The notes under the pieces are model-generated. The model worked only from the letters and a program-made list of their open reading frames with translations. It did not search any database and was not told the DNA's origin. The position numbers were made by a program, and so were the translations under genes. This document shows positions 21,521-30,000 of a DNA stretch of 38,913 nt, piece after piece (within the stretch, counting starts at the first letter, position 1; each line of letters starts with the position of its first letter). Origin of the DNA: a virus; the IMG/VR virus record IMGVR_UViG_3300005441_000015, positions 1 through 38,913 of that record. One strand, written 5' to 3'.

Positions 21521-22005
21521 CCACATTTCAACCAGCCAATTCAAATGCTATTTTCTTGCCTACAACCATTCAATATCCTGAAGATCCGAAAGAGCTTTTA
21601 GAGCGTTTGAATAAAGCCTATGAAGATACGGCTACGAGACTGAATTCAAAACAAATTGGAATATTTGATTTAGTTGAATTCTTGACTGGTGAACAGTGGC
21701 CTGTAATTGGGAATCCTCAACAAAAAAGACAGACATTTCGAAAAGTTTTCAATTTTGGTGCAATTGCTCCTGGAGCAACATTAACGATTGCTCATGGATT
21801 AACTGGAGTGACTGCTTACACCCATATTTATGGGACTGCAATCACGAACGTAGTAGATAACCGACCCATTCCTTATGCCTCAGCGACACTAGTTACAAAT
21901 CAAATTGAAATCAATGTGGATGGGACCAATATCAATATTATCAACGGCGCGACTGCCCCAGCGATAACTTCAGGATTCGTAATTTTAGAATATCTCAAGA
22001 ACTGA
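21517..22005 (+). CDS. Tail protein, fibre-attachment type
   Basis: A 162-residue protein. The ATG at 21517 overlaps the previous stop (ATGA), so I reject the upstream frame start at 21475. The helical N-terminus (YPEDPKELLERLNKAYEDTATRLN) precedes a C-terminal beta region with GATLTIAHGLTGVTAYTHIYGTA. That pattern occurs in small tail proteins of podophages. The function is inferred from this and position. Confidence 0.55.
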   Translation: MTTFQPANSNAIFLPTTIQYPEDPKELLERLNKAYEDTATRLNSKQIGIFDLVEFLTGEQWPVIGNPQQKRQTFRKVFNFGAIAPGATLTIAHGLTGVTAYTHIYGTAITNVVDNRPIPYASATLVTNQIEINVDGTNINIINGATAPAITSGFVILEYLKN

Positions 22006-22077
22006 CGCTTCATCCAAGGATCGAACTTGGGACAAACGGCTTAACAGGCCGCTGCTCTGCCGCTGAGCTAATGAAGC
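22006..22077 (-). tRNA. trnN: tRNA-Asn (GUU)
   Basis: A 72-nt cloverleaf. The seven-base acceptor stem GCTTCAT/ATGAAGC and T arm CCAAG-TTCGATC-CTTGG are perfect. The anticodon loop CTGTTAA contains GTT. The 3' CCA is not encoded. It lies on the minus strand immediately after a structural gene and upstream of no leftward gene. It is paired with tRNA-Thr. Confidence 0.95.
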
Positions 22078-22079
22078 AA

Positions 22080-22151
22080 TGCTAGCGAAAGGAATTGAAC
22101 CCTCAACCGACCGCTTACAAGGCGGTTGCTCTACCATTGAGCTACGCTAGC
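22080..22151 (-). tRNA. trnT: tRNA-Thr (UGU)
   Basis: A 72-nt cloverleaf. Acceptor stem GCTAGCG/CGCTAGC, anticodon stem ACCGC/GCGGT around CTTGTAA (anticodon TGT), T loop TTCAATT with a G-U-containing stem. The CCA is not encoded. It decodes ACA, and lies 2 nt upstream of tRNA-Asn in the same leftward transcript. No clear -35/-10 is visible. Confidence 0.95.
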
Positions 22152-22199
22152 GTTTCAAATAATAACTATAATGCTATAATACAGAAAAATAGGTACCTT

Positions 22200-22799
22200 A
22201 TGGCTGCTATTCTCGGCGCACTTCTTCCTGCTTTAATCTCCGGTGGTCTTGGAGCTGCCTCTGCTTTTACTTCAAAAAAGGGTGGATTAAAAAAAATCCC
22301 CAATATGTCTCCTCAGCAACAAGGACTGCAAAACCAAATTCTACAACTTCTCCAGGGGCAACTAGGACAAGGAGGATCTTTTGGTCAAGCCCAAGGATAC
22401 CTACAAAACTTATTATCTGGAAGTCCTCAAGCTATGCAATCTTTTGAAGCACCAGCTATGCGACAATTCAACGAACAAATAGTTCCTGCTCTAGCAGAGA
22501 GATTTTCAGGTCTAGGTGCAGGTTCTCAATCATCATCAGCCTTTCAGCAAGCATTAGGTCAAGCCGGAGCAGGATTAGCAGAAAACCTTCAATATCTGCG
22601 ATCAGGTCTACAAGGCGATGCTGCAAATTCTTTGCTAAATCTTCCTACCAATTTCTTAGGTTCAGCTTTCCAAAGCCCTTTTTCCTATATGCAGAAACGG
22701 GGTGGCGGAAGACTTTCTGACATCTTAGGATCTTTTGGTCAAGGTATGGCTCCTGGTTTAGGACAATTGAGCGGTTATAACGCATCTAAATTCTTTTAA
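22200..22799 (+). CDS. Ejection/internal virion protein, GQ-rich
   Basis: A 199-residue protein. I take the ATG at 22200 because the longer frame from 22095 would run through the tRNA-Thr gene. The N-terminus is a hydrophobic Gly/Ala helix (ILGALLPALISGGLGAASAF); the rest is Gln/Gly/Leu-rich. These features fit the small pilot proteins ejected with P22-like genomes (gp7/gp20/gp16 class). Its position just before the 832-residue protein supports this. Confidence 0.65.
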   Translation: MAAILGALLPALISGGLGAASAFTSKKGGLKKIPNMSPQQQGLQNQILQLLQGQLGQGGSFGQAQGYLQNLLSGSPQAMQSFEAPAMRQFNEQIVPALAERFSGLGAGSQSSSAFQQALGQAGAGLAENLQYLRSGLQGDAANSLLNLPTNFLGSAFQSPFSYMQKRGGGRLSDILGSFGQGMAPGLGQLSGYNASKFF

Positions 22800-22809
22800 T
22801 AGGTAAAAT

Positions 22810-25308
22810 ATGGTCCAATTCTTCGAAGAATTACCTGATGCGGGAATTCAATCTGCTCAAGCTATTGCTAAAGGTTTTGGCGGTGGGTTAAGTCAAGGTA
22901 TTAAGACTGGACTTGCTCAGCAGTTAAGTGGTTTTCTCCAACAAAAGAAAGAATTGGGTAAGGTCGCTTCTAATATTAATATGATGGCTAAGCGTTATGG
23001 GAAGGAAGCTTTCTTGCCTGAAAAATTAGCCGAACTTCAACAAAGAACATCCGAATTAGTTCAACAAGGGAATTTGTCAGCCCAAGATGCAGCTTTGCTC
23101 GCTTTTCAAGAAAATGATCAAAAGTCTGCATTAGATTCTTTAAAAGAAAAGTCTAGTCCATCAGGAATTAAAAAGTTTCTGCAACATCGTTTAGAAGATG
23201 TAAAAGGAGCTGCTTCTCAATTTCTTAATCCATTTGCAAATCTTTTAGATACTGCTTCAGACATTCAAGATTTGACTCAAACTCCTGAAAGATTTCTCCT
23301 CGATAAGATCCGAGGGGAGAGTGGAAATGATTTCTTTGAAAAAGAAAAGGAAAGAGCCGCTAAACGGACCAGTTTTCAAGATGAGTTAACTAAACTAACT
23401 AATGGAAGAAATCTTCCTCAGAATGAAGCTGATGCTCTTATTCAATCTTGGATAGGGGGTGGTTTTCCAGGTGCTGTGGTACATGGATATAATAAAGCCA
23501 AAGAATACCTGGGGATTGAAACACCTGAATGGGTACGCCCTGTTGAAGACGCATTATTGTTTACTTTAGCTATAAAGGGAGGCGGTAAACTCAAATTGCC
23601 AAATTTGAAAGCCAATCAATCTATATTCAAAAAGGCTGAAAATCTTGCTCAAAAGTCTGGTAAATCTCCTGAATTTGTTATTCAAGAAGCGGCAAATGAA
23701 GCAGGGGTCGATTTGAAAAAGGCAGCGGCGGGGGATGCGACTGAAATTAACAAATTGAATAAACGAATTTCGAAAGAAGCCATAGGCTCCGAAAAAGTTA
23801 CGGCTGCCGAAAAAGTTGTTTTCAACCCAAAAGAAGCTATAAAGCAACGAGAGTCCTTTGGTCGAAAATTACAATCCGAATCTTCACCTTTGTCTGAATA
23901 TTTCGAACCAGAAAAAACAGTAGAACATCGCCCTGAAACTTTAGAATCTCAAAAGAGAATTACTGAAGAACTTACACCTAAAGTAGAAAAATTAGAAAAG
24001 TCTATATCTCTAAAAAGAGACGAAATTCGAAAGTTGCAGGCGTCTAGAAAGTCGCATTCAGGGAATAATCTCGATAGAATTGATTCTGTTATTTATGGTG
24101 AAAACAAGATTTTAGATAAAAAGCTGAATGAATTGGAAGATTTGAAATATGAATTGCGGCATTTCAGAAAGCGACCAACTGAGGCTGAAATTGATTCGGC
24201 GATAAAGAAAAGCGGCGAATCTTTCCTTCAAGAAGCTCGAAATCCAACAGCTGATGGTTTAAAAAAAGCTCAAAGACAATTGGATTTAGATAAGCAATAT
24301 ATTGAGAAGGCTCAAAAGATTTTAAATCGAGGCGAATTGCCCGGTGAAATTCGACCTGATACCCATATCAAAATGAAACAGAAATATCTTGAGGGGTACA
24401 ATTCATTAATCAATACTATCAAGGAAGAAGTTAAGTCTTTAAAAATGGCAAAAGATGCTGACTCTTTACGACGTCTTTCGGAGAATCGTGAGGCTATTAA
24501 CCATCTTGAAAATCGCTCAAAAAGACTGAAATCAGACATCGTCAATCAAACAGATAAGATCAAAACCATGCGTGGATTAGAAGGTCCCTCGGGAGCCTTT
24601 TATAAGCATCAATTGAAAGACCTCCGAAAAGATGTTGCTCAATTTCAAAATGACTTTTTCAAACACGTTAAAGAACGTTCTATCAAGCAGCAAATAACTT
24701 CCAAAACTGGGGAAACTTCAATTAAAGAATCCGGAAAAGAATTTGAAAAGGCCATTAAATTGGGTGAAGATTTTGGGAAGAATCCCACAAAAGAAAACAT
24801 CCAAAAGATAGCTGATGAAACAGGAATAAAGCCTGAACAAATCAAAAAAGAAACTGGTGAATTGAAGGATATTTTGAAAGAGCGGGCGGAACGTTTGAAG
24901 GCTGGGAAAGGAACAGAACAGGATATTCAAAAGACTGGAAAGGGAATTAATAAGGCTTATCATTCATTGGAAGGTAGAACCAAGGCTGTTGCTAAAGGAA
25001 TAGCAAAGAGTTTTGCTATAGGCGTTCTTAAGGGAATAGTAGAAAATGAATTTGGAGAAAAAATTCCTTCTAAATATATAACTTTAGGATACACCATTTT
25101 AGGAAAACCAGGTACTTCTCGTTATGCCGGTCGTTTTATTGGAATTGGTTCAGGGACTTCTGTAGTCGATTGGATATATAATAAAATAGAATCTTCAAAG
25201 TTGAAAGAGCTCAGAAAAACACCTAACGAATATACGCAATATATACAAAGCTTAAAAAAAAGGTATGGTGCAAAAAGGGTTAGCAAAATTATAGAAGAAT
25301 CAAAATAA
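22810..25308 (+). CDS. Large coiled-coil ejection (pilot) protein
   Basis: An 832-residue protein. The N-terminal about 60 residues are Gly/Gln-rich with QAIAKGFGGGLSQGIKTGLAQQLSG, a segment seen in pilot proteins. Residues about 350-760 are Lys/Glu-rich coiled coil. The last 110 residues have a possible hydrophobic patch (GIAKSFAIGVLKGIV and YAGRFIGIGSGTSVVDWIY). No transglycosylase active site (a catalytic Glu in a lysozyme motif) can be seen. It probably forms part of the DNA ejection channel, an inference from position and composition. Its stop interlocks with the leftward gene at 25300. Confidence 0.6.
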   Translation: MVQFFEELPDAGIQSAQAIAKGFGGGLSQGIKTGLAQQLSGFLQQKKELGKVASNINMMAKRYGKEAFLPEKLAELQQRTSELVQQGNLSAQDAALLAFQENDQKSALDSLKEKSSPSGIKKFLQHRLEDVKGAASQFLNPFANLLDTASDIQDLTQTPERFLLDKIRGESGNDFFEKEKERAAKRTSFQDELTKLTNGRNLPQNEADALIQSWIGGGFPGAVVHGYNKAKEYLGIETPEWVRPVEDALLFTLAIKGGGKLKLPNLKANQSIFKKAENLAQKSGKSPEFVIQEAANEAGVDLKKAAAGDATEINKLNKRISKEAIGSEKVTAAEKVVFNPKEAIKQRESFGRKLQSESSPLSEYFEPEKTVEHRPETLESQKRITEELTPKVEKLEKSISLKRDEIRKLQASRKSHSGNNLDRIDSVIYGENKILDKKLNELEDLKYELRHFRKRPTEAEIDSAIKKSGESFLQEARNPTADGLKKAQRQLDLDKQYIEKAQKILNRGELPGEIRPDTHIKMKQKYLEGYNSLINTIKEEVKSLKMAKDADSLRRLSENREAINHLENRSKRLKSDIVNQTDKIKTMRGLEGPSGAFYKHQLKDLRKDVAQFQNDFFKHVKERSIKQQITSKTGETSIKESGKEFEKAIKLGEDFGKNPTKENIQKIADETGIKPEQIKKETGELKDILKERAERLKAGKGTEQDIQKTGKGINKAYHSLEGRTKAVAKGIAKSFAIGVLKGIVENEFGEKIPSKYITLGYTILGKPGTSRYAGRFIGIGSGTSVVDWIYNKIESSKLKELRKTPNEYTQYIQSLKKRYGAKRVSKIIEESK

Positions 25309-25434
25309 GAAAGCTGCACCCAACATAATTACAAGAATAATGGCGCCAGCTTGAAATTCGGTAGGATACCATTCATTGTAACCGCCTTCTTCAATTATCA
25401 AATCTAACTTTCTATTGATTTCTTCATTTTCCAT
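25300..25434 (-). CDS. 44-residue tail-anchored membrane protein
   Basis: It begins MENEEINRKLDLIIEEGGYN and has one hydrophobic helix at the C-terminus (AGAIILVIMLGAAFLF, residues 29-44). The ATG lies inside the end of the next gene upstream and is preceded by AGGATAAAATAT. The polar N-terminus and C-terminal helix suggest tail anchoring. Function unknown. Confidence 0.5.
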   Translation of the reverse strand: MENEEINRKLDLIIEEGGYNEWYPTEFQAGAIILVIMLGAAFLF

Positions 25435-25582
25435 ATATTTTATCCTGCTGATATTTCAGCTCTTGTTCCTCTGTTATAGTGAACTCTTTATTTATCCTGT
25501 CCTGAACCTCTTCGTAAGTGGGTTCACGTTTTAATTCGATACTCATCAATTCGTGAAAGTCCCAATAGAGAGGATCATCCAC
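25424..25582 (-). CDS. Small hypothetical protein
   Basis: I prefer the GTG at 25582, which overlaps the previous stop and follows GGAAAAGAAAG, over the TTG at 25615. The product is 52 residues, acidic and soluble (begins with VDDPLYWDFHELMSIEL). Not recognised. Confidence 0.5.
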   Translation of the reverse strand: MDDPLYWDFHELMSIELKREPTYEEVQDRINKEFTITEEQELKYQQDKIYGK

Positions 25583-25772
25583 CTTTCTTTTCCAATTGTT
25601 CAATTTTAATCTCAATTGCTCTAGTTCTTTCTTTGATATCTGACATATCTTTATGTATGTCGCGATATCCTTGCCAAAATGTAATTAGAAAAGAAACTAT
25701 ACCAAGATAAAGCATTATATTATTCAAATCAACTCTGAATTTTTCTTTTTCAGGCTTAATTTCTTTTTCCAT
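25575..25772 (-). CDS. Membrane-anchored coiled-coil protein, holin- or spanin-like
   Basis: A 65-residue protein starting at the ATG 25772, which follows AGGAGCTTCC; the in-frame start at 25811 lacks a site. A charged N-terminus is followed by one membrane helix (residues about 19-36, NIMLYLGIVSFLITFWQG), then a heptad coiled coil to the end. The organisation resembles the 13602-13862 protein, though that has a different sequence. Placed with three other tiny membrane or hypothetical genes in one leftward operon, so a lysis or superinfection role is possible. Confidence 0.55.
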   Translation of the reverse strand: MEKEIKPEKEKFRVDLNNIMLYLGIVSFLITFWQGYRDIHKDMSDIKERTRAIEIKIEQLEKKGG

Positions 25773-25851
25773 GGAAGCTCCTATAAATACCTGAAACCAG
25801 AATAACAGCACATGCTAAATAATAGGCTGTAGTTAAAGCTGTCCAGTTCAT
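25756..25851 (-). CDS. 31-residue single-helix membrane peptide
   Basis: It begins MNWTALTTAYYLACAVILVSG and has one helix at about residues 7-22. The ribosome-binding site AGGAGGAATTT is the best on the minus strand of this window, which argues for real and strong expression. It is the first gene of the small leftward operon, just downstream of the promoter at 25874-25902. Confidence 0.55.
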   Translation of the reverse strand: MNWTALTTAYYLACAVILVSGIYRSFHGKRN

Positions 25852-25873
25852 AAATTCCTCCTATTTCCTCTAT

Positions 25874-25902
25874 ATTATACCCTACCATTTCCTATAGAGC
25901 AA
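25874..25902 (-). promoter_or_regulatory. Leftward promoter for the small membrane-protein operon
   Basis: On the minus strand TTGCTC (complement of 25897-25902), a 17-nt spacer and a perfect TATAAT (complement of 25874-25879) precede the AGGAGG site of the 31-residue ORF. Confidence 0.55.
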
Positions 25903-25933
25903 GTCATACAAATTTATTTTCTTAAATAATCTT

Positions 25934-25980
25934 TTGACAAACATACCCACCCTTGATAGTGTAAAGTTAAATCTTTAACC
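25934..25980 (+). promoter_or_regulatory. Fibre-operon promoter with the shared dyad element
   Basis: A perfect TTGACA (25934-25939), a 17-nt spacer and TAGTGT (25957-25962) form the promoter. The -10 runs into TGTAAAGTTAAATCTTTAA (25960-25978), one base different from the portal copy at 7885-7903. The dyad TAAAG...CTTTA covers the predicted start. GGGTAAGG follows as ribosome-binding site in both cases. Confidence 0.65.
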
Positions 25981-25995
25981 ATGGGGTAAGGACTT

Positions 25996-26751
25996 ATGCC
26001 ACAAAAGCTAAGACCACAGGCTGAGAGCCTATACGGCTTCCCACAGCCTACGCAATCGAATCTTCTCGCACCAATCATCTCAAGACGAGCACCTGCAGCA
26101 TCCGATACTGGATACTCATTAGGTCAAGAATGGATCGATAAGGTTGCTGGAAACGCATACCAATTAGTTCAAGTTGCTGCCGGATCTGCCACTTGGGCAG
26201 TTTTAGGCGGAGTAACTTCAGCCCTCAATACAATCAATAGTTTATCTCCTACAGCTGGAAATATAAACATTGTTGGAACTGCTAACCAAATTTCAGTAGC
26301 TAATGCTAGCTCGACTGTTACATTAAGCCTTCCTTCTGCAATTACGACACCTGGTTCTTTAACTACAACGACAACTCTAGCTGCTGGAACCTCTTTTTCA
26401 GCTGCTACTACGATCACAGCTGGAACTGGAATTACTTCCACAACCGGTAACATTGCTGCTTCGTCAGGAAATGTTAGCGCAAGTGGTACGGTAACTGGCG
26501 GAACAGGCGTAACAGCAACAACAGGAAACGTTACTTCATCAGCTGGAGACTTAGTTGCTTCCACTGCTGCAAAAGGTGTGGTTCTTGGTGGCGGAGCTAA
26601 GGTTGTTTGCGGTACAGGAGATCCTAACGGAAGCGTTACAGCTCCTCAAGGATCATTATACCTTAACTTAACTGGAAATAGCACTTCTACAAGAGCTTTC
26701 ATAAATAGCGATTCAGGCACTACCTGGGTAGCTGTTACTACCGCTTCATAA
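25996..26751 (+). CDS. Tail fibre protein
   Basis: A 251-residue Thr/Ala/Gly/Ser-rich protein with repeated TT-G-x-x-x-(S/A) beta turns (residues 100-185, e.g. TTGNIAASSGNVSASGTVTGG), typical of a triple-beta fibre shaft. The end (PQGSLYLNLTGNSTSTRAFINSDSGTTWVAV) is a common trimerisation tip. TAAGG precedes the ATG. First gene of the fibre operon. Confidence 0.75.
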   Translation: MPQKLRPQAESLYGFPQPTQSNLLAPIISRRAPAASDTGYSLGQEWIDKVAGNAYQLVQVAAGSATWAVLGGVTSALNTINSLSPTAGNINIVGTANQISVANASSTVTLSLPSAITTPGSLTTTTTLAAGTSFSAATTITAGTGITSTTGNIAASSGNVSASGTVTGGTGVTATTGNVTSSAGDLVASTAAKGVVLGGGAKVVCGTGDPNGSVTAPQGSLYLNLTGNSTSTRAFINSDSGTTWVAVTTAS

Positions 26752-26760
26752 GGAGGGCCC

Positions 26761-27060
26761 ATGAGCTCCAATGTAAAAAATCGGCCCTTCAATCGGCTAG
26801 ATGCGCAGAACTATGTTATCTACGACTCGGTAGATGACTTAGCTTTCTTAGGTGATTATTTAGCGGGAACTAACCTTATTTATAAGGGATTTGCTAGACC
26901 AGGATCATCTACTGCTAATGCTGTTTGGCAGATCGCTAAACTTGCTTATGACGGCAATAACAACGTTATTTCGATTAAGTGGCCTTTAACGTCGGATGGA
27001 GTTGCATCTAACGATTACGAATTCATATGGGCAAATAGAGCGTCTTATACCTACGTCTGA
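26761..27060 (+). CDS. Hypothetical fibre-associated protein
   Basis: A 99-residue protein beginning MSSNVKNRPFNRLDAQNYVIYD, beta-rich, with an AAGGAG site. It sits between two fibre genes and may be an adaptor or tip protein. No family recognised. Confidence 0.55.
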   Translation: MSSNVKNRPFNRLDAQNYVIYDSVDDLAFLGDYLAGTNLIYKGFARPGSSTANAVWQIAKLAYDGNNNVISIKWPLTSDGVASNDYEFIWANRASYTYV

Positions 27061-27070
27061 AGGAGACTAA

Positions 27071-30000
27071 ATGACAACCTCACTGAAGTTTAATCCCTTT
27101 ACTAAGAAACTAGACTATGTAGGCAGTGGAGGTGGTCCAGGTTCTGGAATTCTCACCATTAACACTATCGGTCCTGATGGTGGTGGTGACTTTACATTAG
27201 AGTCTTTAGACGGTTCAATCACATTCGCACCTGTAGCTAATGGATTAAATCTTTCTGCAACAGCTACTGGAACTACTTCTTATGTTTTAGATGCAGGTGG
27301 ACCTGTCTCTCCGGTTGCTGGCGTTTTAACTTTAAATGGTATTGGCGGTAATACGACAGGCACTACGGGTGCTGGTGAAGTCTATGTTAATAACCTAAGA
27401 TGGCTCACTTCTTTTGTCGTCGATGCAAACGCAACGCCTGGACAAAATGCAACTTACCAAACCATCCAATCCGCTATTAATGCCGCTTTTACAGCTGGTG
27501 GTGGAGAAGTTGTTATTCGAGATTCTGCAACTCCTTATACAGAGAATTTAACTCTTAGAGCTAACGTAAACATTTCATCACTGACTCCTGAAGGAAGAAT
27601 CACGAATTTTGGTGGTTATGGAGTCACGATTGCGGGTAATCATACCCTATCTGGCAATGGTTTAGTCTCTTTTAAAGGGATTAATTTTACTTCGACTGCT
27701 GGAACAACCATTACAGCTACTGGGGCGACAGCCCTAGGGGGAATTGCTTTCATTAATTGCGGAGCAAACGTAACAGGAGATTTTTCTAATCTTTCTGCTT
27801 CTGGAGGATTCTCAGTTATTTCGGCTATCAGCACTGGTTTTACAGCTACAGGATCTGTTTGCGTAGTAGGAGCTGGCTGTGTATTTGCTTCATTTTCTTC
27901 TCAATTTACTAGTACTGGAGGAACAGCTTTTGTTGCTACAGGAAACTGTACGATTCAAGGTTCCACTGTTAGTGCTTTAAATACAGCCGTAGAAATTGTA
28001 GACGCTGGAGGATCTTTCCAATTCGACGATTGTCAAATTGGTTCGACAACAGGGGCTCTATTTACCGCTGCTGGTCAAGGAACTTCATATAATACCACCT
28101 GGAACTGTAATACTTTGACTGGTTTTTATGTTGATGGTCCTGCGGGAACTTATGCTTATAACAATGATACTGTAGTTGGCCCAGCTAGATTAATCGCATC
28201 AGGTCTTACTCAAAATCGATCTGTTTGGAGACCGAGAGCTCTAACTGCTGCTGCTGCAACCACAGATCCTATCTATGGGGTTTGTGCTTTTGATAGTTCA
28301 ACTTTTACAGCGACCGACGGATTTATCCAATTAGCTGGAGGATCGGGCCCTGCAATTCAGACTTTAACCCCTGATTCTGGCGGACCGATAGCACCGGTAG
28401 CAGGCAATATCAATCTACAAGGACTAGGCGGAAATGTTACTGGCTCTCTAGGTGCCGGAGAGGTCTATGTTGACAATGAATACTGGCACTCAGCTTATGT
28501 CGTAGACGTTGCAACCACACCAGGTTTACGCGGAAGTTATACAACCATCCAATCTGCGATTGACGCAGCATTTACAGCTGGCGGAGGCAACGTTTTTGTC
28601 CGTCCTTCATCTACACCTTATGTTGAAAATCTTACATTTAAAAATCAGGTCAACCTTTTTAGTACGGGTGGAGATGGCCGTCTAACACAATTCGGAGCCT
28701 TTACAGCAGCCGTACAAGGAAATCATACCGTTGGTGAAGGTGTTTTATGCACAATCGAAGGAATTGGATTTACTTCATCATCTGGCGATGTCTTTACTGT
28801 CACTGCCGGAGCGGCACCAGCAATCGTGGGTCTAAGGTCTTGCGGTATTGTAGCCGCAGGAGGAACAAGCTTTGTTATTTCGACAACAGGCGGTGCCCCT
28901 GCAATTGTCAGCACTGAATCTTCAACTGTTACAAGTAATTCCTTACTAGCTAGTGTGGGCTCAGGTTGCATTCTCGCATGTAATCTTTCTGGCTTGTCTA
29001 CAACAGATAGTATTGGTATTACCGCGGCAGCTAATGCTCAAATCAGTTTTAATAAGTCATCCCTTCAAGCCACAGATGTCGCCGTTGATCTAACCGGTTC
29101 TGGCGCAAATATTTCAGGTAGTTTCAACGATATCGGTGCTGGAATCGGCCTTAGAATGGTCGCAGGCGCGAGTGGAAGTTCCAGTAATAGCAATTGGTTC
29201 TGTAATGACGTTTCAGGTTTTTATATTACTGGTGCAGGTAGCTATCTCTATGCAAATGACAATATTCAAGGATCAGCTCAAGCTATTGATCCGGGTATTA
29301 CAGCAAGTAATGCACGTTGGAGACCTAGAGCTCAAGCAATAGCATCTCATTCTACAAACGCAGACTATGGAGTTTGCGCATTTGATAGCGCGTCCTTTAC
29401 TGTTAACGATGGTTTCGTTCAACTAGCTGGTGGTGGTTCACCTGTTACTGCATTTAATCTAGATACTGGAGGCCCAATTAATCCTGTTGCAGGGGTTATT
29501 ACCCTCAATGGTATCGGTGGAAATATTACTGGAACAACGGGTGCTGGCGAAATCTTTGTCGATAACGAATTCTGGTTATCTCCTTACGTTGTAGATCCTA
29601 ATACAACGCCTGGTTCTAGAGGAAGCTTTTCAACGATTCAAAGTGCTATTGATGCTGCTAACGGAGCTGGTGGCGGAACAGTCTATGTACGCCAAGGCAC
29701 CTATACAGAAAACCTTGTTCTTCATCCCAATATTAGCATTATTGGCGTATGCGTAGATGGAATACCTGGTCAATTAGGAGACACCAATGTTCCTAAAGTG
29801 GTCGGTAATATCACTTACTCGGAAGCGGGTGCCTGCCAAATCGAAAGAATGTACTTACAAGCCACAACGGGCACCGTTCTTGAGATCAATAATACAGCCG
29901 GCCAAGGCTTTGTTTTAATTAGAGATTGTACAGTCGAAGCTTTATCGGGAGATGATTTTAACTTAGCCACAACAGGTGGTGGAACAGGCGTACTCTTCGG

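Noticed and set aside
22095-22199. Extended N-terminus of the ejection protein
   Set aside because: The extra 35 codons run through the tRNA-Thr gene and have no ribosome-binding site; ATG at 22200 gives a normal start.
22160-22199. Strong promoter with two TATAAT boxes (22167, 22175)
   Set aside because: Two -10-like boxes but no good -35 at 16-18 nt; the region is simply AT-rich, so I did not list it as a promoter.
26169-26564. Long minus-strand ORF (131 codons) antisense to the fibre gene
   Set aside because: Low-complexity Val/Pro/Ala composition mirrors the repetitive Thr/Gly codons of the plus-strand fibre gene; no ribosome-binding site and no domain.
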